Source of the DNA: Flabesymbios commensalis
Taxonomy: Eukaryota; Annelida; Polychaeta; Terebellida; Flabelligeridae
Length of the DNA: 64,000 nt
Assembly: GCA_964017125.1 (NCBI GenBank)
Contig: OZ024914.1
Location: forward strand, 34,336,462-34,400,461
Reading direction: 5' to 3'
A program made the position numbers and the translations under genes. Below are positions 54,238-64,000 of this stretch, piece by piece. Numbering within the stretch: the first letter of the stretch is position 1; each line of letters begins with the position of its first letter. The notes under the pieces were generated by a model. It ran no database searches, was not told the DNA's origin, and saw only the letters and a list, made by a program, of their open reading frames with translations.

Positions 54238-56009
54238 AGAGTTAATAGTTCTGTCTTAACACTTTAAATTCTGTCTTTTGCTATAATTTTGATAAAAAAA
54301 TCGTGAGCACATAATTATGTTGAAATTGGAAGACATCAGCTTCGATATGAAAACTAAATATTTAAATCATCATACTACTGGGTTTGTATTTGACTCGATG
54401 AATATTATCCTGATCATCTCTCGCTGGTGGTATCCAGCAACATGTCCAACTTGTTGACAGCAGATGTGTCTACCACATTGAGTTATGCTGCAAAAAACAC
54501 GAAGTGTGATGTCGAGCAACCGGCCATCCATCAAAAAGAGAGAGAGACTGTGCGCTGGATGAATGTCGATATAGTGTCGTGGACGGTGGCCCGACAACAA
54601 GCCAGTGTTCTCCCTTAGTCCCTGGCATCGCTCTTTAATATTTGCAGTATTTGCCGCAGAACGTGTTGTCTGCCTGTCCGTGACTGTCATTCTCGTTTGA
54701 GTTATCTCCTCATTTATTGGCGGCAGCTCGCTAGCCAGGGATCTGCGCTAAGCCTGTGGCCAGCCACTTCCTTCCGTCTTTGATGAGGCAGGGATTTGGA
54801 ATATAGGCGGCTGGCAGCTGCTCCGGACATAATAGACGCTCGCAAATTAGCCAGGCAATAAAAACCTGTGTAACAACTCACTTATCTGGCATTGGAACTC
54901 TGCAGGCTGCCGTCATAAACCAAAGAATGTGCCCGTGCCCAGGCAAACAATCACATGCTATTTTGAACGCTGCCCACCTATCAAATTGGAAGCACTCTCG
55001 GCTACTTTCACCAATCTGGTGTGGACTTGATGTTTGACACCGTTGAACAAAGGTTATTATGATGGACAGACAGCTCCCGAGCCACAGGCTTCGTTTCACT
55101 ATCTGAATCATTTGATCTAATCCACATAGATGTAGTGATCAAGTCTTCGTTAATAACTTATATAAATTCTCGTTTTTTCTAAATGTCATATGGTGTAACT
55201 GATCTGCTTTTGTCATTACATGTTTCCACTCGTTATCAATCCTATCATCTTAATGCTGTATATTTAATTGTGTCTTTGAAGGTATCCAAGACGTATATTT
55301 TCACCTGCTAATATCATATCAAAGATTTCAATCAAGGAGAAGGCGTTTAATCATGTTAATATACTAAGTGAGCGGACAGTTTGCACACCAGACTCCACGC
55401 CAAGCACTTCATCGGCCATAAAAGCATATTCAACCTACAAGTTACATGCCATGTAATTATCCCATATAGTTATGACTAGTTAAATGTTCAGTTTCAGCCA
55501 GTTGTGTCTCGCTATGCCGCGATTCACAACTTTAAGCGGAAGAAACCTTCTTGATTAATTATAACCAGCCACAAAGTATAATCAGTTTCGTATATTAGGC
55601 ACAATTATGTCCCTTCAAAAACTGGCAAAAAGGGCTAAAAAAACCTAGCATTCGACATCAATGCACCCTGTACATTAAAGATAATCAACTCTCCCCAAAA
55701 CGTGAAATCGCTCTCAGTGCTGTCCTCCGGTATTGGGAGTTATAACTAATGCTTTTACAATCTATCAAGTATGATTTTGCCATATTACGCGAGTAATTAT
55801 GACATTAATCCTATTAAAAACAATACATACTTTACATCAAAAAAATCAGAAAAATAATTATTGACGGAGGTTTACTTCTATTTTTTATCCAATAATTAGT
55901 TGGTTAGTTATCAATACTTTTTAATTGTCTTCTTCCCTTTGGTACCTCAGGGGTTGATGCGCCCGTATAAACAAGTATGCATTTCATTGTTTACAAGCAA
56001 CAGGTGACG
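54238..56009. other. No gene; H1 hairpin remnant at about 55495-55545
   Basis: CCAGTTGTGTCTCGCTATGC and CGCGATTCACAACTTTAAGC form the familiar hairpin with one extra base in the loop, without recognisable element ends. Frames at 54370-54690 (-) and 54878-55111 (-) have no family resemblance. Confidence 0.45.
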
Positions 56010-56117
56010 CCCAGCTAACACGAGACGTCGACTCAATTATAGTGTAATGCTGGGCCAAGGTTTGTAATGCTGGGCAAGCATTACCCCATCATTGGTTCAT
56101 CTTCTCGTTTTTGCTGG
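56010..56117. mobile_element. PAL-1 foldback element
   Basis: Ends CCCAGCTAACACGAGACG and CTTCTCGTTTTTGCTGG. The centre GGGCCAAGGTTTGTAATGCTGGG has lost the standard core. Confidence 0.6.
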
Positions 56118-57617
56118 CAGGTGACGATGTGTGCAAGGGTAGATATGGGCAAAGTAAACCAAAATAGGGCAAAATAAAACAAAATATTACTATATATTAT
56201 AGTCTAATGACACTGATCATTTGTCATGTTTATCATTCGGAATATACCTGAACAGAAATATTTTGTTGATATAAAGCATGTTACTGTTATTGCTGATTCA
56301 CCTGATCTGAGCGATTATGTAACAGAATTAGCTTATTCAATGCTGAAATCATTCACGCCACAAATGGGTATTACCATTGAGGAGGAGAATATTCTTGTAT
56401 ATATATCAGTGGATATATTGTCGCAAAGTGTCTCGATCTGCAGGTAAAGTAGTTTTGATGCCAATAATAAATTGCATACATTTCTGTCTAAGAAGCAATA
56501 TTTGTATATTCAAGGTGTGTCGTTTTTGTTCCACGTCAAAACTTAATACAATTAATTGATTAAAATGAACGAATTTTCGGAAATATACCTGAACACATTC
56601 TACATAGGAGTCACAACAGAGATAAAATTGTTACGTTCATCAAATACACTAAATCACGTGCAAGTTGTGAATGTTTCACGTTAATTTTACATATTTATGT
56701 CCCCATTCGGCTATACCATGTACCGCGGGAAAACAATGAACACCTTATTACCAGTAACAGCAGGAGTAATAGAAAATTATTAGAATTCAACTATAAATAT
56801 ATTGTGTCATAAAAATGAACGTGTCTTGTTTTCAAGATATCAATATACTGCTAACGCTCCAGTCCTGACATTGACATTGATGCCAGTGGTCCGAGAGAGA
56901 AGGCTTACATATTATAAATTTATAATATTGCTTTTGTGCTCTAAATATATTTATTTAAATAATATAAGTTCGAATTAAAAGACACGTCTGCCAAGTTATG
57001 GTTGTTACCAATGTTTTGCCCCGATCTCCTTTGTGGTCGCTACGCTTGACGACATATCGTCACTCCCCTCCCGTTCTGTGACTACATATTGTGTACTTTC
57101 TGTACAGAGCTCTTCTGTTATTTAAATTAAGACATTTTAATCTCTAAAATTGTATGATAATATAACATGACTTTTCTGCTATATTAGCAGTTAATTTCGT
57201 TTAAAAAAATAAATATTGCAGAGATATTGTCATAACTGTCAAACCTAGAAAAACATTATATTTTTATTTAGAGGCTAAAGTGGTGAAATTATCACTTGTT
57301 TTATATGATGATACACTTGCCAAAGCATAGTTCCAACTCCCGTTAAAAGGGGACAGCACTGCACATTGTATTACACGCATCTGTATGGTGAAATCCGTAA
57401 GTCGACCATCTTATTGTACAGGGTCTTTGAATGCATTACCACAGGCTCCTGATCTGGTTCGAAAGTGATCATCATAGCTATTTTGTATACGTCAATACAT
57501 GGAAATATTGTACCGTCTGAGAAGGCATAACGAGTTGAGCAAGTGATTTTGTCACTTTAAATATTGATTATTTTCTTAATCGCGGTAGGTGCAAATTACA
57601 GAAGATGTATTGCTCCT
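56118..57617. other. No recognisable gene
   Basis: Very AT-rich. The plus-strand frame at 56226-56447 has no recognised domain. Confidence 0.4.
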
Positions 57618-57675
57618 TCGACAAAAAGTGTGCTGATAGCGTTTTAAAAGCTATTAGCACACTTTTTTGTCGCGA
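57618..57675. repeat. 58-bp inverted repeat
   Basis: TCGACAAAAAGTGTGCTGATAG and CTATTAGCACACTTTTTTGTCG around CGTTTTAAAAG. A single copy. A chance plus-strand frame (57605-57880) reads through it. Confidence 0.8.
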
Positions 57676-57921
57676 AAAAACGTATGTTTTTTCTTGGATC
57701 AAGCCCGGCTGTGCTGATTCAGGTCCAGACGGAGGGACGTGGGTCCTGTCTATGTGGATTAAGGCGGAGGGTAACAGACTGCAGGCATTGGTCATCCCCA
57801 TGTCCGTTTTAAATCTTCATCCATCGCTCCTGTGGACATCCCGCCTGGGCGACACTGACAGGCCAGTAGATCTGTTTTAGTCTCTCTAATACTCCCGGTG
57901 GTGCCTACCAGATGCCACCGA

Positions 57922-58034
57922 TCCTGCAAACCCGAAGCGCTAACCCGATGCCGTTTTAATGTTGGGCCACCGTCGTAGACGGTGGGCCAGCATTAAAACG
58001 ACATCGGTTGAACGCATCGTGTTTGTTGCTGAGG
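57922..58034. mobile_element. PAL-1 foldback element
   Basis: Left end CCTGCAAACCCGAAGCG and right end CGCATCGTGTTTGTTGCTGAG, centre GGGCCACCGTCGTAGACGGTGG. Arms CGATGCCGTTTTAATG and CATTAAAACGACATCG pair perfectly apart from one base. Confidence 0.8.
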
Positions 58035-58670
58035 GACTGTATCCAAGTACAGCACACATCCAATGTTGTTTTTGTTATTTGGAAGTGGAGATGATGTACT
58101 TAAATGATGCCAGGACTCGTTGTTTTAACGATGATTTAGATGATGAGCCACTCTTTGCGTCCGCATTTTGCTTAACGCTTTGAAGAATCTGAAAACAGGG
58201 TCATATCCGCGGCCACGCAGACCATACACATTTGAACAGTGGACGGTTGGTTTTTCTAAAACGTATACTTGCGGCATCTCAAACCAGAACAGCCAGACTT
58301 CAGCACACGGCAGACATTCTGCTCGATGATCCAGAATGACACGTCCTGTTTTATTCTATATTGTCTTCGTAAATCGATTCAGTATCTCAAGAGTGGAGTT
58401 AGATCAGTGACCACGTAGGGATCATCCAAATGACGACTTTGACATAATATCGGCTCAATGTTCGACCAACGATTCTGATGTCGGCTCGGCGCTGCACCAA
58501 TGTAAAACTTTATATTTCCGTCAATGACCCAAAGTCGACACAAATCTGGATCAGCGGTCATCGACCCCCATTATCTGCCGTGGACAGTCCGAGATCTTCT
58601 TAAAAGATAACAATCGTTATATTAAATTGGTACGACCACCCCACACTTTGGTTTACATGAAATAACATTT
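58035..58670. other. No gene; weak PAL-1 trace near 58450-58500
   Basis: Nothing else assigned. Confidence 0.4.
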
Positions 58671-58746
58671 CGTCGCCTCGGAGCTAAAGGATCCTATCTG
58701 CCACTCTAACGAGTGTCAGATAGGATCCTTTAGCTCCGAGGCGACG
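58671..58746. mobile_element. PAL-2 76-bp palindrome, copy 3
   Basis: CGTCGCCTCGGAGCTAAAGG with a perfect complement at the right, centre CACTCTAACGAGTG. One stem mismatch (CTGCCAC against GTGTCAG), shared with copy 1. Confidence 0.85.
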
Positions 58747-60129
58747 ATTTATTATATGAAGCTCGGAAAATCTGGAGAATTAGCTCTTATTTAGATCTTA
58801 TTGAGATTGGATGAATAATCCCAAGTCAAGTAACAGCATACGGCCTTTCGTTGTTGTTTTTATCCCTTATGTCGCACTTCTGGACCGTATAATTTCGGGG
58901 AGATCAAACTATGTCATACTTCAAAGAAGGGAGAGTGCATAACACAATGAAGGAATATGATATTTGTTAAAAGATAGGGCTTTGTTGACAGTAGTTATTT
59001 AAATCCTACACCAAATACTTTATCCATTGTAATAACGCGTATGGCTTTAAACGGAATACATTAGGTTATTTTTTCAATTGATTTAATTCATAGGCCTACG
59101 ACATGCCATTGCTGCTACTGACTGCAACATAATACTAACCCTGTCTTAGACTACTATGCTAAATTAAAATCACTCCACTCGACCCTTCAAATGATACTCT
59201 CATCATGAAACGTATCATTTGGTTAGGAGTAATGTGTCTGATTTGCAGATAATACAAACCTAGTCTTTTGTCTTGTTTCTTAAAGATTAAAAGGAAGGGG
59301 TGGGAATGATTCCATTGTAAAAATTCTCCCATACTCGTATTATAGATCCAAACAGGAAATGTCATAGATGAAGCACACATATTGAAAGCTATTGTGGTGA
59401 AAAACAAAGAGCATGAAATGGACACCACAGCGACATTCACTCGTTTCCGGTCATTCACGCGGCACAAACATCCAAGGACACCTTTACAGAATAGGATTTG
59501 AAAGGAATGTATTATAATTTATTTCTGATCCATACAAAGGATTATTGATGCGTATTGCAGTATTTTGTGGTGAAATTTATTTTAAGATAATAGTTATTAT
59601 TTTAGGCATTAGTGTGATATTTTGGTTCGTCGCATGGATGGCATTTGTGACAAATTATATAACCCGTCACAATGATGACATTCAGAGATTAACTTGGATA
59701 TTTGATGAAATCAGAATATATTTTTATTAACATCACTGTGAGATTATTAATGTCGAAGCATATTGTCATTTGAATGAAAAAAAAAACAGGAGAAATACAT
59801 GGATGTGATAACAGGGGTAAATGTTATATACAACTTAAATAAAAAGAAATAGTGGTATAAACAAAATGATCATGTTGTTAAATTTGAAAATAAATAGCTG
59901 CATTATATTATTTTTCATTAACATTTATTATTCCATAGATGTGAACACTTAGTACAGTATGTGAATGCATTTGCACATTATAATAATGCCGTCCGCAATG
60001 GTACTCAAACCTGAATCTCCCAGATCTATAGACTGGCTCACAGTACCTTACGACTTGATCCCAACGTCTCCACTAACCACACCCGCACACGACGAGCCGT
60101 CTTGTCAGAGTGAAGCTACATTCACATAA
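58747..60129. other. No confirmed gene; exon candidate on the minus strand
   Basis: Apart from the frame listed separately at 59159-59499 and a small plus-strand hydrophobic frame (59548-59730), nothing is assignable. Confidence 0.4.
59159..59499 (-). CDS. Weak candidate exon, membrane-protein-like
   Basis: A minus-strand frame is open from about 59516 to 59159. A possible splice acceptor (TATTCTGTAAAG|GTGTCC) lies near 59483. The peptide runs CRVNDRKRVNVAVVSISCSL, then FFTTIAFNMCASSMTFPVWI, then YNTSMGEFLQWNHSHP. A basic stretch before a hydrophobic segment of about 22 residues, then an N-x-S/T site (NTS) and a second (NHS), would fit a membrane protein with an extracellular loop. No ATG starts the frame, no family is recognised, and the best donor (AGACTAG|GTTTGTA) is poor. 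It may well be chance. Confidence 0.15.
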
Positions 60130-60379
60130 TTAACCCTCTCAAGCCTAAATTTACCATTGTCATCTTCATCCACTACAAGCCGCGAATTGCTGTCGCAATT
60201 CTCGACTTGTAGTGGATGAAGATGACTTGATGTGGTTTAAAAAATAAGAAAATTACCATGTATTGGTAAGCCAAATTCATGGAAATTTTGATTCTAAAAC
60301 CATTGATTGTAGGAAAATTAAGTATGTTTTCAGGGATGTAAACTGATGCTTTAATGCCTCGTGAGGGCTTTAAGAGTTT
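60130..60379 (-). mobile_element. TTAA-C element
   Basis: TTAACCCTCTCAAGCCTAAAT at the hairpin end, tip GAATTGC-TGTC-GCAATTC with its apex 62.5 bp from the TTAA, and CCTCGTGAGGGCTTTAAGAG at the other end with its TTAA changed to TTTA. Only minus-strand copy of the family here. Confidence 0.8.
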
Positions 60380-60757
60380 AGCATGAATACGAATGCGAGC
60401 ACGGCAAAATCTATCTATGTTTTTTTGGTGTGAGTGTACACGGGAACACGAATACGAAATCCACTAAATAACATAAGCAATGAAATTGCCAATTGTTGTG
60501 TGAAACTGGCTTTACAACTAAAGACCCACGGACCGATGACGCATATTAAAATCACAATGACAAAAATAATCTGGTCTTCGAGCAGCATCCTAATAAGTGG
60601 AGATTTCCCAAGATGATTGTGTAATTTAGCGTTAATTAATTACTTCATTTAGCGCCCATTTCTAAAGCAGGGGATTAATTTAACGGCACCGGAATATGAA
60701 AGTAAATGATGCCTGAAGACAACCATTCCGCAATCCGACTCCGTACTGTACTAGCCC
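60380..60757. other. No recognisable feature
   Basis: Nothing assigned. Confidence 0.4.
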
Positions 60758-60858
60758 GGCAAGCATAAAACGGCACTCCTACATGTATGTTGGACCAATG
60801 TTGGAACATCGTCGAAGACAATGGGTCATCATTGATCCAACATAAAGACAACGTTTTT
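60758..60858. mobile_element. PAL-1 foldback element, worn
   Basis: GCAAGCATAAAACGGCAC at the left, arms ATGTTGGACCAATGTTGGA and TCATTGATCCAACAT around ACATCGTCGAAGACAATGG. Confidence 0.55.
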
Positions 60859-62295
60859 TATTTGTCCGAAATAAACAGACACATAATGTTGCATGATCAG
60901 CAACAGTGTAGGGCCAACGTATGCGATTTAGTACCAACATCGATGAAAAAATATTATTTTATCTGGTATTAGTTTCTGCCAATGACATGTAATTCGAAAA
61001 TATTATAGTATTGCTTGAAATAATGTTTTTGTAACAATTTAGGGGCATAATAATTCTGCTGATTGTGTTCATCCTAATGTATTTTATAATTAAGGTTTCC
61101 AATTAAAAAAGCCACATTGGCATACAGTAAGTTCGAATTCAGTATGTCCCAATTATTGTCTAATAAACGTTACATATTATCATGATTATAAGGTAGGCCT
61201 AATTATGATTTTTTTAACAAGTCATATTTTGTGAAAACGGAAGTAGACTGCAACACCTCGTGTTTGATATAGGATTTGATAACACGCATAATGGCTAAAA
61301 TAGGGGAGAAAGGTTGCTGAAGAAGTGTCGTTTTGCTGACGGTCGGCGGAGCGTTGATCATGGCTTCACTGCGCTGTTTATTTGTCTCGTATGGCCACGA
61401 GCGTCGTTTATTCAACTTATTGCCACACTCTGGAAATAAAAATTATTGTGGCGACACGACGTGTAGAAGCCGCGCGAAGGCGAATGGCGACGTCGTCGCT
61501 GATTCATTGTCGTGGATTATTTCCGGATTGAAATGACAATGTAATTTCTAAACGGTAATCCGACACCGCTGTCACAAGTAGTGCGATTGACGCTTTAATT
61601 TAAACGCTTTGAGCAAGTTTTGTTTACCAAGTACAGTAATCTACCCCGACCAATAAAAGAGTGACTGCTAAATCAGGTAATCATAAATCAGTTGCTATTT
61701 ACATATGGGGTAGAAAATCATGACTGGGCCTTATTACTATTTTTAAATGATTGATTACGCAATACCAGACTCCAATAAATAATTTAACAACGTTACTGTT
61801 AAAGCGACTACTGTGCCCACGAACATATCTTTTCCCACGAAATAAGATTTTGTGCGCACAAAATAAAACAAATACAAAAGTAAAATATTATGGTCCTGAA
61901 CCAGCTACCGCATGTTAATAATATTACCTTTGTTTTTATCTTATTAATGCAATAATACCAGATATGTGAGGTACTATACGGTAAATAAACAAAACAAAAC
62001 AATTTCCGAAATTACTTACGATGTTTTAGGTTGACCGACAATGATCACAATGAAACACAATCAGTCACTTTGTTAGCTGACTGTGTACAATAAATGCGTT
62101 GTGACATTTGCGTTCAATTAAAAACGCCCATTTGCATACATCTATGATGGCTACCTTTCAACCTTGTTATAGCTTATCACTTGACATATAAAGTTCATTT
62201 TATGTAGGCCTAATTTTACATGACATGGTACGTGCGTAAACACACCATATCAGTTAACCCAACCGTCATTTTGTCGTAAAATACTGCTAACATAT
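60859..62295. other. No recognisable gene
   Basis: A patch near 61320-61520 is less AT-rich and has overlapping frames without recognised domains. Confidence 0.4.
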
Positions 62296-62551
62296 TTAAA
62301 CCTTAAAACGCTGAATAATTTGTGTATAACCCATGGAAATTAAAGGAGTTTTCTTTTCAATTTAAAACCACCATAAATGTCTTACTATTTCTGATTCATT
62401 TGTATATCTATGTTATGAATCTACGGTCATTATATATATTATTTTTCACTCCTACAGTACAGGGATTGACTTTAGTTTAGACGTCAGAATCTGACATCTA
62501 CAGACGTCATATTCTGACGTCTAAAGTCTATCCCCGCACCGTAAAGGTCAA
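62296..62551 (+). mobile_element. TTAA-B element
   Basis: TTAAACCTTAAAACGCTGA to CCGCACCGTAAAGGTCAA. The full double-palindrome hairpin is present (GACGTCAGAATCTGACATC with its complement). The right TTAA is changed to TCAA and is followed directly by another element. Confidence 0.75.
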
Positions 62552-62800
62552 CTATATGCGCTGAATTACCCATCTGCTTGCTAATAGTCGTTTTAGTCCG
62601 TTTATTTATCCAATTAAATCAGCGTTATTGGGAATGAAATGTGTGTTTACACACTTTACACACCAGAATTTGCAAATATTTGGTGTCAAATTAAACAAAT
62701 ATGACTAATTTTCAACCACCTGATGTTGTGGATCGCGCTAGCGAGACACAAACTTAAGTGGTTAAAAAGTTAAATATTAAATTAACTTAGCACAGTATGT
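62552..62800 (-). mobile_element. Element with H1-type hairpin, related to 51.8 kb copy
   Basis: CCACCTGATGTTGTGGATCG, then CGCTAGCGAGACACAAACTT, form the hairpin at about 62716-62762. GCAAATATTTGGTGTCAAATT is shared with the 51.8 kb copy. The right end ACTTAGCACAGTATGTTAAC is loosely TTAA-D-like. Confidence 0.55.
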
Positions 62801-64000
62801 TAACGGTGGCAATACCAATGACTAAGATGAAATTATTATTTTGTTTTACAAATGTATTTTAAATATGGTGTTTAAACTTTGTATACATTAATTATAATGC
62901 TACCTCTCATATTTTATAAACAAAACACTCTATTTTCAAGAACTTGTAAAATATGTGAGGAGCGGGGAAAGATACTATATTTGAATTTACTTTTTCTAGC
63001 AGTAGAACAGTAAGCAAAGGAAAATAGTTGTAAAATGTTCAAAATATTTTTTAATATGCAAAGAGCATACAAATACATGAAGCTTTTGACAGGGAAAATA
63101 TGTTATATTCGAATTTACTTCTAGCAGTAGAAATACACAAAACAAAACAAAAGCGTTTTAAAACTTTCCCTCTAACTATTCTGACGGTTTCGTTCTCAAC
63201 TTGTCTTTGTACAGCTCAAATGCATGTATCTGTCTGTGTAAATAGATATTTACACCTCCATAATTTCCCACGATGTTTGACAAATGAAGCTGGGTCAAGG
63301 CTTTCGATCTATTGACAGGCTTCTCAATTTTAAGTGGGATCAAAATTGGAGATTTTTTTTCAGATAACATAAATGTTTGAAAGTTAACATTTTTAAAATA
63401 GATATGGTGGATATCTTGCTCAATACACTGGACGTTAAAAAAAAACAGAAATTAAGTTTTTCATGAGAAAAATAGTCAGACAGAGTCACTGAAAAAAGAG
63501 TTTGAAGCTGGTAGTGGTAGCCATCTGGATTAATTATTTCATATAGCGGAAACATCCAAACTAACCTAATTTTCTAATTTACTGGAAGTTGACCCAGCTT
63601 CTCAGCTGATATGTCAATATTGAGGACACGCAAGCATTACTCAGAAATGTGTATACTGTGATCAGTGGTTGTTACCTCCATGTACCAGGTCAACCATATG
63701 ATGGGGAGACACTGAGGGCTTGGTTAGCTGCGATGGAGGTGGTAGATGCTAAGTGTGAAGACCAGTGACATTGAACTTCCAAAGAGGAAACGTACTCCAT
63801 TGTGATAGCGCTCCCCTTCAACCGTTGGCCTTCGTTATTTTGAGGGCTGTCCAGTTTGGGCTGCTACACTATCTATCATCTGTAGCTATTGGGCCAGTGC
63901 GTGCGTGCAAAGAGCTTGACCGTTAAACCTATAAATTGACTGGTTCACCTAGAAAGCTTTATTCTTGTAGATCTATCTTCCTCTTGGCCTTCCGGCGTTT
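62801..64000. other. No recognisable feature
   Basis: AT-rich. GTAAAATATGTGAGG and similar short words recur near 62940-63130 (TTCGAATTTACTTCTAGCAG twice, about 130 bp apart), so a diverged duplication is possible. No gene. Confidence 0.4.

Noticed and set aside
57605-57880. 91-codon frame containing GTWVLSMWIKAEGNRLQALV
   Set aside because: The piece faintly recalls a LamG-like beta-strand pattern, but the frame starts inside an inverted repeat, has no good donor site and cannot be supported without a search.

Overview
This is a 64 kb stretch of AT-rich animal DNA in which I find no host gene I can support. The packing of non-autonomous DNA transposons, tRNA-derived SINEs, long simple arrays and foldbacks, the lack of long open frames, and a PIF/Harbinger transposase exon point to an intergenic or intronic piece of an invertebrate metazoan genome, probably marine. 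I cannot name the species. Almost all open frames of 60-120 codons are chance frames, many running through palindromes or microsatellites.

Most recognisable sequence belongs to three classes. (1) Short elements (mostly 210-250 bp) flanked by TTAA with CCC...GGG termini, the signature of piggyBac-type non-autonomous elements. I label seven families TTAA-A to TTAA-G. Five of them (A, C, D, E, F) carry one hairpin near one end whose apex lies 61.5-63.5 bp from that end. TTAA-B carries a longer hairpin, usually at 50.5 bp. (2) Foldback elements: PAL-1 (about 110 bp, CCCAGCAAACAC ends, many copies), PAL-2 (76 bp, three near-identical copies) and PAL-3 (about 200 bp, AGGTGATC ends), plus single perfect hairpins. 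(3) tRNA-derived SINEs at about 26.0-26.4, 32.2, 34.7, 40.3 and 46.9-47.2 kb.

Layout: 0.7-2.6 kb, chained TTAA elements; 2.6-9.8 kb, foldbacks, a CTGC array and one TTAA-D copy; 9.8-14.2 kb, TTAA elements, a 55-bp minisatellite with two unit types, and a TTAA-A copy nested in TTAA-B; 14.5-23.4 kb, foldbacks, more TTAA elements and a 371-bp CACT array; 24.3-25.3 kb, a 725-bp TTAA-G element nested in TTAA-A; 26.0-28.0 kb, a SINE, a TA-flanked palindromic MITE and a decayed Harbinger element; 28-36 kb, PAL, TTAA-C and SINE copies; 36-39 kb, sparse apart from a TGCAA array; 39-49 kb, TTAA-C, an unusual TTTACA-flanked element, SINEs and PAL-1; 49-54.3 kb, a second CACT array and chained TTAA-A/TTAA-B pairs; 54.3-64 kb, sparse, with scattered PAL and TTAA copies.

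The best leads are the hairpin placed at an almost constant distance from the end in TTAA families with different sequences, and the PAL-1 palindromes, whose arm sequence differs between copies while the two arms of each copy stay complementary. Family names beyond piggyBac-like and Harbinger are my own labels, and no database search was possible.
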